From Burkholderiales bacterium (GTDB taxonomy: Bacteria; Pseudomonadota; Gammaproteobacteria; Burkholderiales; Burkholderiaceae), in NCBI GenBank assembly GCA_947447845.1, contig CANFNO010000119.1:1-7583 (forward strand): a stretch of 7,583 bases of DNA, given 5' to 3'. A program made the position numbers and the translations under genes. The notes under the pieces are model-generated. The model was not told the origin of the DNA, did not search any database, and was given only the letters and a program-made list of their open reading frames with translations. This document shows, one piece after another, positions 1 through 6,267 of the stretch (within the stretch, counting starts at the first letter, position 1; each line of letters starts with the position of its first letter).

Positions 1-516
1 CGACCGGAGCTGTTTGCCAATGCACAGTTCGGCGTCATCACCGTGAAGGACATCCTGACCGAACTGGAGAAGCCGGGCCGCGACCCGCGCCCGGACTTCA
101 AGGTGGCACGCTTTAACGACGGCGTGGAAGACATCAAGGATCTGAAAGAAGGCATGGTTCTGGAGGGCACCGTCAGCAATGTGGCGGCCTTTGGCGCCTT
201 TATTGACTTGGGCGTTCACCAGGACGGTTTGGTCCATGTGAGCCAGTTGGCGCATAAGTTTGTGAGCGATGCGCGCGAGGTGGTGAAGACCGGCGACATT
301 GTCAAAGTGCAGGTGGTGGAAGTGGACGTGGACCGCAAGCGCATCGCCCTGACGATGAAGATCGGTGCCGCACCCGCGCGTGGTCCCGGTGAAAAGGCTG
401 GCAACAACCGCTATCAGGGTCCGGCCCGGGGCGAACGCCAGCAGGGCAACCGGCGCGATGAGGGACTGGGACAGAACTCCGCCATGGCCAGCGCGTTTGC
501 CAAGCTCAAGCGCTGA
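1..516 (+). CDS. tex: Tex, S1-domain RNA-binding transcription accessory protein (C-terminal 171 residues only)
   Basis: The reading frame is open from base 1, so the gene begins outside the window; the GTG at 43 is an internal valine, not a start. The visible part reads straight through the Tex signature linking its helical core to the S1 domain ([16 protein letters not shown], then DGVEDIKDL). A complete S1 OB-fold follows at about residues 48-120 of the visible part, with [31 protein letters not shown] and the closing strand RKRIALTMK. The last 50 residues are a Gly/Arg/Asn/Gln-rich, probably disordered tail ending AFAKLKR. Family members are about 770-790 residues, so roughly 600 residues are missing upstream. 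Tex is a cytoplasmic nucleic-acid-binding protein affecting transcription and, in some species, virulence gene expression. The identification is very secure because the S1 region and its preceding linker match Tex rather than ribosomal protein S1 or PNPase. Confidence 0.96.
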   Translation, partial: RPELFANAQFGVITVKDILTELEKPGRDPRPDFKVARFNDGVEDIKDLKEGMVLEGTVSNVAAFGAFIDLGVHQDGLVHVSQLAHKFVSDAREVVKTGDIVKVQVVEVDVDRKRIALTMKIGAAPARGPGEKAGNNRYQGPARGERQQGNRRDEGLGQNSAMASAFAKLKR

Positions 517-527
517 GGCGGTTTTTT
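505..527 (+). terminator. Weak candidate intrinsic terminator of tex
   Basis: A short stem, CTCA (505-508) pairing with TGAG (514-517) around a 5-nt loop, overlaps the tex stop codon, and a run of six T follows at 522-527. The stem has only four pairs and sits four bases from the T tract, so this is marginal. It is listed because the T run is at the right place, in the 87-nt gap between tex and the next gene. Confidence 0.3.
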
Positions 528-558
528 CAGTCGCTATTCAGTGCAGCCTTTGCAGAAC

Positions 559-594
559 ATAATCTCGCCAATAACAACCATTGCGCGCAGAAGG
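559..594 (+). promoter_or_regulatory. Possible -10 element and ribosome binding site of the HDOD gene
   Basis: CATAAT at 559-564 differs from the sigma-70 -10 consensus by one base. No good -35 is seen at the correct distance (the best is TATTCA at 535-540, 18 nt away). A Shine-Dalgarno-like AGAAGG run at 589-594 stands 9 nt before the ATG at 604, which supports that start codon. The promoter part is tentative; the ribosome binding site is more solid. Confidence 0.4.
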
Positions 595-603
595 TCATAA
601 CGC

Positions 604-1410
604 ATGAATCTCGATGAATTGTTGACCCGTCAGTTCAATCTGCCCAGTATTCCGAAGGTCGTGGCACTGTTGCTGATGGAGTTGGACCGCAAAGAGGTGG
701 ATCTCAAGACGATCAACCGCCTCATCAGCACCGACCTTGCGCTGACCACGCGCCTGTTGCGCCTGGCAAATTCCGAGTTTTTCAAGCTGTGCGGCAAGAT
801 CAACAGCGTGTCGGAAGCGCTGGCGCTGCTCAACCTGGCGCAGGTTCGGACCATGGCGCAAGAGGCCGCGCATAGCGCTTCTCTCAAGGCGGTGCCTGGC
901 ATTTCACTGCCGCGCTTCTGGGAATACAGCCTGAACACGGCCCGGGTCTCGCGCTCGCTTGCAGGCGTGGTGCGGCAAAACCAGCAAGCTGCTTTCACAT
1001 GCGGACTGATTCATGCCTTTGGCGAGTTGGCCATGCATCTGGCAATGCCTGCGCAGACGACCATCCTGTCCGAGAAGTTCGCGCCGCTGGACCTGCGCCG
1101 TGCATCGGCCGAGCGCAATACCTTCGGCTTTAGCTACGCTGCCGTGAGCGCCGGTTTTGCCAACCTGTGGCACTTTCCCCAACCCATGATCGATGCGCTG
1201 GAACACCAGTACGCGCCCTTTGAAAACAATGTCTACGAGCCGCTGGCGGGTGTCATCCACCTGGCTTCTTGGCGGGCCCGTGGCAGGGATGCCAATATGA
1301 GCGAGCGGGTTTTGGCATCGACCTTTCCGGGGCAGGTCGGTTTGGTGCTGGGATTGGACATTGATCAGGTGCTGCAGCAGGATCCCTTTGATTGGGCCGC
1401 GCATACCTGA
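604..1410 (+). CDS. HDOD-domain signal transduction protein
   Basis: This 268-residue protein is a single HDOD domain without an added receiver, GGDEF or EAL module. The typical opening is visible (LPSIPKVVALLLMELD, 13-28), then the helix-rich stretch ISTDLALTTRLLRLANSEFF (41-60) and SVSEALALLNLAQVRTMA (68-85). The central FWEYSLNTARVSRSLA motif is at 105-120. The HD-like site reads GLIHAFGELAM (134-144), with alanine where catalytic HD enzymes have aspartate. The second site, FGFSYAAVSAGFANLWHFP (174-192), has Tyr where His often stands. The protein is therefore probably not a phosphohydrolase, as is usual for HDOD proteins, which act as regulatory or scaffold domains in signalling, motility and stress pathways. 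It is cytoplasmic, with no signal peptide. The ATG at 604 has a fitting ribosome binding site. The patatin gene follows after 6 nt, so the two are probably one operon. The partner and signal cannot be told from sequence. Confidence 0.9.
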   Translation: MNLDELLTRQFNLPSIPKVVALLLMELDRKEVDLKTINRLISTDLALTTRLLRLANSEFFKLCGKINSVSEALALLNLAQVRTMAQEAAHSASLKAVPGISLPRFWEYSLNTARVSRSLAGVVRQNQQAAFTCGLIHAFGELAMHLAMPAQTTILSEKFAPLDLRRASAERNTFGFSYAAVSAGFANLWHFPQPMIDALEHQYAPFENNVYEPLAGVIHLASWRARGRDANMSERVLASTFPGQVGLVLGLDIDQVLQQDPFDWAAHT

Positions 1411-1416
1411 CGTTTG

Positions 1417-2496
1417 ATGCGTGCGCTTCAGCTCTACGCCGGCCCCAAGGCGCTGGCTACCATCGCCAAAGATGGTCTCACCCCGCAAAAGGTTCACAGC
1501 ATCGCCGCTGCTGCAGGTGGCCCCAAAGGATTGATATTGGGTCCGCTGGACCGCTTTCTCTTCGGTGAGTGGCTGGCTGACTCAAAACATCCGGTCGATC
1601 TGGTCGGTGCCTCGATAGGGGCCTGGCGCATGTCGGCAGCCTGTCTCGCAGAGCCCGTGCGGGCTTTCGAACGCCTGGAACACGACTACATCCACCAGCA
1701 TTACGAAACCACGCCTGACAGAAAACGCCCCAGCGCCGAGAGCGTGAGCGATACCTTTGGACGCACCATCGCTGCGTTCTATGCCGGCAGAGTGCCGGAA
1801 ATATTGCAGCATCCACGGTACCGGCTGCACGTCGTTACGTCGCGCGGGCGCCACTTGCTCCACACTGAAAATAGTTGGCGCACGCCCCTGGGTTATCTGG
1901 GCGCTTACCTCAGCAATCTGGTGCACCGCAGGGCTATGGGAGCCTGGCTGGAGCGCGTGGTCTTTTCATCGCCTGCGTTGTCGCCGCTGCCGTTTGAGAA
2001 CAGCGATTACCCCACGCGCCAAGTTCGTTTGACGGAGGCAAATTTTCATGCCGCGTTGCAGGCAAGTTGCTCCATCCCCTTCGTCTTGCGCGCTGTGCAG
2101 GACATCCCTGGGGCGCCTGCCGGGGCCTACTGGGATGGCGGCATTACTGACTACCACCTGCACCTGAACTATGCGGGAGTCCGTTCGCAAGGCATTGTTT
2201 TGTATCCCCACTTTCAGAAGAGCGTGGTACCCGGTTGGCTGGATAAACGCCTGACTTGGCGGCATCGTGCAACGCCCTTTCTGGACACGATGTTGCTGCT
2301 GTCGCCGCGTGCGGAATGGGTGGCAAGTCTGCCCAACGCGAAATTGCCGGATCGAACCGACTTCACGCACTATGGCAACGACCTCGGGGCGCGGGTCAAA
2401 GCTTGGTCAGCCGCCACAGCAGCCAGTGTGCAGTTGGCCGAAGAATTTGCCGAATGGCTGCGCCGCCCCGATACGCGCCAAGTTTTGCCTTTGTGA
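1417..2496 (+). CDS. Patatin-like phospholipase family protein
   Basis: This is a Ser-Asp dyad lipid acyl hydrolase of the patatin fold. Counting from the TTG at 1414, the oxyanion-hole glycines are AAGGPKG (33-39), the nucleophile elbow is VGASIGAWR (64-72, Ser67) and the catalytic aspartate lies in WDGGITDYH (240-248, Asp241). The intervening LQASCSIPFVL (215-225) is also characteristic, so all catalytic elements are present. There is no signal peptide or clear membrane helix, so it is probably cytosolic or loosely membrane-associated, acting on phospholipid or another acyl ester; the substrate is unknown. An in-frame TTG at 1414 is directly followed by ATG at 1417; I prefer ATG. No strong ribosome binding site is seen, and the upstream stop is only 6 nt away, so translation is probably coupled to the HDOD gene. 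At about 359 residues it is a normal stand-alone member of this family, not one of the ankyrin or CBASS-associated types. Confidence 0.93.
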   Translation: MRALQLYAGPKALATIAKDGLTPQKVHSIAAAAGGPKGLILGPLDRFLFGEWLADSKHPVDLVGASIGAWRMSAACLAEPVRAFERLEHDYIHQHYETTPDRKRPSAESVSDTFGRTIAAFYAGRVPEILQHPRYRLHVVTSRGRHLLHTENSWRTPLGYLGAYLSNLVHRRAMGAWLERVVFSSPALSPLPFENSDYPTRQVRLTEANFHAALQASCSIPFVLRAVQDIPGAPAGAYWDGGITDYHLHLNYAGVRSQGIVLYPHFQKSVVPGWLDKRLTWRHRATPFLDTMLLLSPRAEWVASLPNAKLPDRTDFTHYGNDLGARVKAWSAATAASVQLAEEFAEWLRRPDTRQVLPL

Positions 2497-2542
2497 AGCA
2501 ACAGGCCGCGCCTACAATTTCCCCAACAACAATTTAAGGGGG
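2491..2542 (+). promoter_or_regulatory. Putative sigma-70 promoter and strong RBS of the DUF3617 gene
   Basis: TTGTGA (2491-2496) and TACAAT (2513-2518) are separated by 16 nt and form a fair sigma-70 promoter. The -35 overlaps the stop codon of the patatin gene. AAGGGGG at 2536-2542 is a strong Shine-Dalgarno sequence 5 nt before the ATG at 2548. This suggests that the DUF3617/TMTC-like pair can be transcribed separately from the HDOD/patatin pair. No experimental support is available here. Confidence 0.5.
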
Positions 2543-2547
2543 TTTCC

Positions 2548-3663
2548 ATGCGCAAGCACCTCGTTCGCATTCTGGCGACGCTTCTAGGGCTATCAGCACC
2601 ACTGGCCTTTGCAGCCACCGGTGAGTACTGGGAAATCACCAACAAGATGGAAATGCAGGGCATGTCGATGCCGGGGATGACCACTAAAGTCTGCATGCCC
2701 AAGGGTGGCGAAAAGGACCCGCGCAATAGCGCCGACAAAGACTGCGAGATGACCGATATGAAGGTCTCCGGCAACAAAAGCTCCTGGAAAATGCGCTGCA
2801 ACAAAGACGGCGAGACCATGACCGGCAGCGGCGAGATGTCCACCACAGCCGACCGCACCGAGGGCACCATCAACATGACCACCCGGCAAGGCAGCATGTC
2901 GATGAGCTTTGTGAATAAGCGGCTGGGCGGTGCCTGCGATCCCGATGAGATGAAAAAGAAGGTCGAAGCCCAGGTGGCAGCCAGCAACAAGGAACTGGCC
3001 AAGATGTGCGAAGGACCGGCTAACAGCCACGATTGGCTCAGCAAAAGCGGCCTGTTTCTCGAAAAAAACGCCATTTGTGTGGCCAAGAAAGACCAGTTCT
3101 GCGATTTGATGAAGCGTGATGCCACCCGCGATGTCGAGGTGTACTTCTCCATCAAAAACCCGACGCCACCGATCAGCAAGTCATGCGGCATCAACATGGA
3201 CTCTGCCAGGAAGGCAATCTGCAAATCAGTGGATGCCAGCAACAGTGATTTCACGAAACAGATGCAGGGCGACAAACGGCGTTTGTATGGCGAGTGGTTG
3301 CGTGCCGAATGCCCGGCCGAGATGAAGACCTATGCCGAAGTCAGCCGTAAACGCTTTTGTGAGGGACGGGACTTTACCGAGCAAAAGCTTGTCTCTCTGG
3401 CGGATTGCCTGAAAGGCGTGTCGGGCGACGACGAGGCCATGAACAGGCCAGACCCGGATGAGCCTGCTTTGAACAGCAATTCAGGCGCTTCGAGCACTAG
3501 GAGCACTGCCGCCCAGCCAGCCAAGGCCGATCCGGCCAAACCTGAACACGGCAAAACCGGCGGTTTGCTGGACGGACTCAACCTGCCCAGCATGCCCGGT
3601 GGAAACTCGACGGACGCTGTGATTGATGGCGCCAAAAAGCTGAAGAATCTGTTCGGCTTCTAA
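2548..3663 (+). CDS. Exported cysteine-rich DUF3617 domain protein with long C-terminal extension
   Basis: The 371-residue protein starts with a clear Sec signal peptide (RK at 2-3, hydrophobic 5-20, probable cleavage after LAFA at 22), so it is periplasmic or exported. The mature N-terminus (GEYWEITNKMEMQG, 25-38) with a Met-rich MSMPGM run, the VCMP motif at 48-51, the CEMTDMKVSGN stretch and the repeated Met/Thr strands are typical of DUF3617. That family is of unknown function and usually about 150 residues. Beyond residue 150 there is a second Cys-rich helical region up to about 292, including a YAEVSRKRFCEGRDF segment. A Pro/Ala/Ser/Asp-rich linker (294-338) follows, then a short tail ending KKLKNLFGF. 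There are 12 cysteines after the signal peptide (49, 66, 84, 130, 154, 177, 185, 213, 225, 255, 271, 287) and none in it; the even number fits disulfide pairing. The strong ribosome binding site fixes the start. Its stop overlaps the start of the next gene. Function is unknown. Confidence 0.85.
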   Translation: MRKHLVRILATLLGLSAPLAFAATGEYWEITNKMEMQGMSMPGMTTKVCMPKGGEKDPRNSADKDCEMTDMKVSGNKSSWKMRCNKDGETMTGSGEMSTTADRTEGTINMTTRQGSMSMSFVNKRLGGACDPDEMKKKVEAQVAASNKELAKMCEGPANSHDWLSKSGLFLEKNAICVAKKDQFCDLMKRDATRDVEVYFSIKNPTPPISKSCGINMDSARKAICKSVDASNSDFTKQMQGDKRRLYGEWLRAECPAEMKTYAEVSRKRFCEGRDFTEQKLVSLADCLKGVSGDDEAMNRPDPDEPALNSNSGASSTRSTAAQPAKADPAKPEHGKTGGLLDGLNLPSMPGGNSTDAVIDGAKKLKNLFGF

Positions 3664-5018
3664 TGCGGAACTCGCCTCTGCCGCCGGGTGCTGTGCGGCA
3701 GGTGCAGTTCGGTCTGGCGCTTCTGTTTGCTCTGGCCTACGCCAATAGTCTGGGTGGCGCTTTTCAGTTTGATGATTTCAATGTCATCGTGGATTACTCG
3801 GCGGTTCACAGCCTGGAGGGATGGCTGGCCGACGTGGGGCAGGGCATTCGGCCTTTGCTGAAGTTCAGCTACACCCTGAACTGGATTTCCGGCGCGGGTC
3901 TGCTCGGCTTTCATGTCGTGAACCTGCTGATTCATGCGGCCACGGTCTGGGTCGTGTACCGACTGACTCAGGAATTTCTGACTGGCAGGCAGCTGCAACG
4001 CGTGCCGATGGCGCCGCTGCTAACTGCTGCACTTTTTGCCTTACATCCAGCGAATACCGAGGCCGTCACCTACATCAGCGCACGCTCCAGTTCCCTGATG
4101 TCCTTGCTTTATCTGTCGGGTCTGCTGATTCATGCAACCCAGCCTGTGGGTCAAAGAGCGTGGCGGGGCCAATTGCTTGTGCCCTCGTGCTTTGTGATGG
4201 CACTGGCGGTCAAGGAAAGTGCGGTGACCTTTCCTTTGGCACTGTTTCTTTGGGACTTGGCCAGCGGTAAGGACTGGAGAAGTTGTCTGCGCAAGGCATG
4301 GACTAGTTGGTCCGCATTGCTGCTGGTTGCGGCGTTTTTTCTTTGGAACGACGTGTACCGCGCGTCGGCCGAACGCAGCGCAAGTTTCAATACTTTGGCT
4401 GGTAATTTGGCCACGCAGGCGCAGGCTGTGGTCTATCTTTTTCGACAATGGGCGCTACCTCTTTGGCTGAACATTGATCCGGATCTGGCCGTGCACCACG
4501 ACTTTTCGCAAGCCGTGCCAGGGCTGGTTTTTGTTTTTGCGGTGTGTTTGTTGACCGTTGTGTCGTGGCGTAAGCGCGCTTGGCTCGGTTTTGCGCTGGC
4601 CTGGGCACTGGTGCACCTCATGCTCCTGTATCTCTTCCTGCCCCGGCTGGATGTGGCCAATGACCGTCAGCTGTATTTGGCCGCCTGGCCGCTGTGCATG
4701 GCGTTGATGGTCGAGTTGCAACTTCTACTTCCGCAACGCGTTATGGCGTTGATGGTGGCTACGCTCCTCATGGTTTTTGCGATGCTGACCTTCCTGCGCA
4801 ATCAGGATTACCAGAGCGAAGTCGCCCTGTGGAAGCAGACCGTGGAGGTATCGCCGGGAAAGTCGCGGGTGCACAGCAACCTGGGCTATGCATATCAACT
4901 GTCCGGGCGTCCGGTGCAAGCCAGGCTTGAATACCTGCAGGCCTTGCGGCTGGATGGCGGGAATGTAAAGGCACGCCTGAATCTAAGACGGCTTAATTCC
5001 CGGTTTCCACACACTTGA
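3663..5018 (+). CDS. Polytopic GT-C/TMTC-like membrane protein with C-terminal TPR
   Basis: This 451-residue integral membrane protein has about ten hydrophobic segments between residues 15 and 378, followed by one TPR-like unit (SRVHSNLGYAYQLSGRPVQA, 401-420, continuing to about 432). The loop motifs resemble eukaryotic TMTC O-mannosyltransferases and their bacterial relatives. These are FQFDDFNVIV (35-44, acidic pair Asp37-Asp38), RPLLKFSYTLNW (63-74), GFHVVNLLIHAATVWVVY (82-99), ALFALHPANTEAVTYISARS (123-142), VKESAVTFPLALFLWD (183-198) and PRLDVANDRQLYLA (327-340). Such proteins have the GT-C fold and are thought to move sugars from polyprenyl-phosphate donors to protein or lipid acceptors in the periplasm. 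That activity is inferred from family resemblance, not shown. The ATG at 3663 shares one base with the preceding stop codon (TAATG), indicating translational coupling to the exported DUF3617 protein. The TPR part is short compared with multi-repeat TMTC proteins. The last 26 bp overlap the convergent small gene. Confidence 0.85.
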   Translation: MRNSPLPPGAVRQVQFGLALLFALAYANSLGGAFQFDDFNVIVDYSAVHSLEGWLADVGQGIRPLLKFSYTLNWISGAGLLGFHVVNLLIHAATVWVVYRLTQEFLTGRQLQRVPMAPLLTAALFALHPANTEAVTYISARSSSLMSLLYLSGLLIHATQPVGQRAWRGQLLVPSCFVMALAVKESAVTFPLALFLWDLASGKDWRSCLRKAWTSWSALLLVAAFFLWNDVYRASAERSASFNTLAGNLATQAQAVVYLFRQWALPLWLNIDPDLAVHHDFSQAVPGLVFVFAVCLLTVVSWRKRAWLGFALAWALVHLMLLYLFLPRLDVANDRQLYLAAWPLCMALMVELQLLLPQRVMALMVATLLMVFAMLTFLRNQDYQSEVALWKQTVEVSPGKSRVHSNLGYAYQLSGRPVQARLEYLQALRLDGGNVKARLNLRRLNSRFPHT

Positions 5019-5307
5019 ATTCAATTTCCGCATAAGCAATCTGACCGATTCCGCGTGGTGAAGTCTTGCTACTGATGGTCTTCATTTCTTTGCCCATGGT
5101 CTTACAGAACGCGTGCGCGCGTTCATAGGCTTTGGTCTTTTGAGCCGCTCGTGTTGACCAACCATTGTTAGCCTGGCTGGTAACCAGGTAGGTGTCATTT
5201 CCTGTCGAAACGACATCCGCGACTACCGCATACCCACTCACCCCGGCGCCGACGAAAAGCACCAGGACCAAAAGCTTGTGTGCAAAGCCCGCCAGAATTT
5301 GTCTCAT
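4993..5307 (-). CDS. Small exported protein of unknown function
   Basis: The 104-residue protein has a basic N-terminus (His10, Lys11), a hydrophobic stretch (12-30) and a small soluble domain, so it is probably exported or anchored by an uncleaved helix. The soluble part has STGNDTYLVTSQANNGW (34-50), KAYERAHAFCKTMGKEM (59-75), a TISS segment (77-80) and a closing strand AYAEIEFKCV (91-100). This arrangement (DTY-V, helix with FC, then strand with F-CV) resembles short hypothetical proteins and lipoproteins common in Burkholderiales, but no lipobox cysteine is present. The only cysteines, 68 and 99, could form a disulfide. No clear ribosome binding site stands before the ATG (codon at 5305-5307); an AAGG occurs only about 17 nt upstream. 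The gene lies alone on the minus strand, and its stop overlaps the end of the convergent TMTC-like gene by 26 bp. I consider it real because of its coherent domain pattern; the function is unknown. Confidence 0.75.
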   Translation of the reverse strand: MRQILAGFAHKLLVLVLFVGAGVSGYAVVADVVSTGNDTYLVTSQANNGWSTRAAQKTKAYERAHAFCKTMGKEMKTISSKTSPRGIGQIAYAEIEFKCVETGN

Positions 5308-5516
5308 TTCGGCGTGACTCTATACCTTAGTCCGCGCGAGCACACTTGCTTCCACGGTTCCATCACCTTCTGTGCGGGAACGGTCTGCCCCAGTGATTGT
5401 TGCATCGCAATATAAAGTCTCTGAAATGGGGAATATTTGACAAAATTTAAAAAATGCGATGACCAGAGTGTTCAAACTGTCCTGCAATAAATCAAAAATA
5501 GAGTCAAGTCCAGTCG

Positions 5517-5530
5517 TTGATTTTTATCAA
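5517..5530 (+). promoter_or_regulatory. Perfect FNR/Anr-type binding site upstream of cytochrome b561
   Basis: TTGATTTTTATCAA matches the consensus TTGAT-N4-ATCAA at every defined position. Its centre (5523.5) is about 53 bp before the ATG of the cytochrome b561 gene. FNR, Anr and Dnr proteins bind this palindrome when oxygen is low or, for Dnr, when NO is present. If the site acts from the usual -41.5 position, transcription would start near 5565. If instead the promoter is TTGATT (5517-5522) / TACATA (5539-5544), the site would cover the -35 and could repress. The match is seen in sequence; the regulator and direction of control are inferred. Confidence 0.8.
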
Positions 5531-5544
5531 AGCTTTGCTACATA
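5517..5544 (+). promoter_or_regulatory. Possible sigma-70 promoter overlapping the FNR-type site
   Basis: TTGATT (5517-5522) and TACATA (5539-5544) lie 16 nt apart and could be the -35 and -10 of the cytochrome b561 gene, with transcription starting near 5551. The -35 hexamer is part of the FNR palindrome, so its resemblance to a promoter may be accidental. Confidence 0.35.
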
Positions 5545-5565
5545 TTTGTTCATTTTTAGCATTTT

Positions 5566-5571
5566 AAGGGG
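5566..5571 (+). promoter_or_regulatory. Ribosome binding site of cytochrome b561
   Basis: AAGGGG is placed 5 nt before the ATG at 5577. It is a strong Shine-Dalgarno sequence and fixes the start codon of the cytochrome gene. Confidence 0.75.
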
Positions 5572-5576
5572 TCGTC

Positions 5577-6236
5577 ATGAATAAGGGAGTTGTTTCTGCG
5601 GGAGCTCTAAGAAGTAGTGAGCCAGTTCAGCGTTTTTCGATGCTGCAAATGGCTGCGCATTGGATGTCAGCATTGGCCATGCTGATCTTGTTTTCCGCCA
5701 TGTGGGCCCGTGAATTCATCGAAGAGTACGCCTTGCGCGTAAGTCTTTTTGACTTGCACCGACAGATGGGTTTGGCCATTTTGATCTTGTTTGTCGTGCG
5801 GATTCTGGTAAAGAAGTTCGGCACGAAGAAGAAACCCTCAGGCCCTCAGATGAGCAATTTGGAACATTTTGCAGCGGCATGCAGCCATATGGCGCTTTAC
5901 CTCATGCTCTTCGTAATGCCAGTCATCGGTTGGATCATCACCAATGCCCATGGCCAACAAGTTCACTTTTTGCGGATGTTCACGTTGCCCAACCTGGTTG
6001 GTAAAGATGAAGAATTGGAAGACATACTTCAATTGGTACATGAATATGGCGCCTACGTGCTGATGACGCTGATTGGCGTGCACATTGCAGCGGGTCTGTT
6101 TCATCACTTCGTCAAGAAGGACCATGTCCTGGCCTCCATGATTCCGCAAATCGGTGAGCGCGCAACAGACGAGGTGCCTCGCCATGTACCGCAAAGCTAC
6201 CACGGCATGGAAACCATGCCTGGTCGATTGGAATAG
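5577..6236 (+). CDS. Cytochrome b561 family membrane protein
   Basis: This 219-residue diheme-type membrane cytochrome has four hydrophobic segments (about 28-46, 62-78, 104-122 and 156-174). Candidate axial haem ligands are His28 (AAHWMSA), His61 (LHRQMG), His155 (VHEYGAY) and His169 (IGVHIAAGL). The 14-residue spacing of the last pair is as in bacterial CybB. The loop GWIITNAHGQQVHFLRMFTL (118-137) corresponds to the family's G-x-P/V-FF signature between helices 3 and 4. The protein probably exchanges electrons with the quinone pool in the cytoplasmic membrane; E. coli CybB has been described as a superoxide:quinone oxidoreductase. It carries a roughly 15-residue N-terminal extension before the usual start of the family and a soluble tail of about 40 residues ending PGRLE, neither recognised. 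The strong ribosome binding site supports the start. It appears to be a single-gene unit with an FNR-type site upstream, so low-oxygen control is likely. No clear terminator follows. Confidence 0.92.
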   Translation: MNKGVVSAGALRSSEPVQRFSMLQMAAHWMSALAMLILFSAMWAREFIEEYALRVSLFDLHRQMGLAILILFVVRILVKKFGTKKKPSGPQMSNLEHFAAACSHMALYLMLFVMPVIGWIITNAHGQQVHFLRMFTLPNLVGKDEELEDILQLVHEYGAYVLMTLIGVHIAAGLFHHFVKKDHVLASMIPQIGERATDEVPRHVPQSYHGMETMPGRLE

Positions 6237-6267
6237 GCCCTGTGACCCCTTGGGCTCCAATGTGCAA

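Larger units (their letters stand above)
5308..5576. other. Divergent intergenic region between the small exported protein and cytochrome b561 genes
   Basis: These 269 bp separate two divergently oriented genes. The left half has ordinary composition. The right part is AT-rich: I count 60 G/C in 5401-5580, about 33%, where the flanking genes are above 50%. It contains the FNR-type palindrome listed separately, a lone TTGACA at 5437-5442 without a good partner -10, and a 7-bp inverted repeat AAATCAA (5489-5495) / TTGATTT (5517-5523). I see no ORF, tRNA or recognisable riboswitch in it. Confidence 0.8.

Noticed and set aside
1414..2496. Patatin-like protein as an anti-phage (CBASS CapV-type) effector
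   Set aside because: No cyclic-nucleotide synthase or ancillary CBASS genes are adjacent; the neighbours are HDOD, DUF3617 and a membrane protein. The sequence looks like a stand-alone housekeeping-type patatin.
2581..2680. Met-rich MEMQGMSMPGM stretch as a copper-binding motif
   Set aside because: Met-rich starts are common in DUF3617 proteins, and no copper-resistance genes are nearby, so there is no support for metal binding.
2370..3275. A 301-codon open frame on the minus strand opposite the DUF3617 gene
   Set aside because: The plus-strand gene has a signal peptide, family motifs and a strong ribosome binding site. The antisense frame runs into the patatin gene and has no recognisable domain, so it is a shadow of the plus-strand codon use.
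5437..5465. TTGACA at 5437-5442 as a -35 element
   Set aside because: No acceptable -10 hexamer is found 16-18 nt downstream (the sequence there is TGACCA/ATGACC).
5489..5523. AAATCAA / TTGATTT inverted repeat as a structured RNA or second FNR site
   Set aside because: The 7-bp arms are AT-only apart from one C/G pair and are separated by 21 nt. The left arm has no matching half site, so chance in AT-rich DNA is more likely.
6237..6255. GCCC / GGGC inverted repeat after the cytochrome b561 stop as a terminator
   Set aside because: There are only four pairs with an 11-nt loop and no following T tract.
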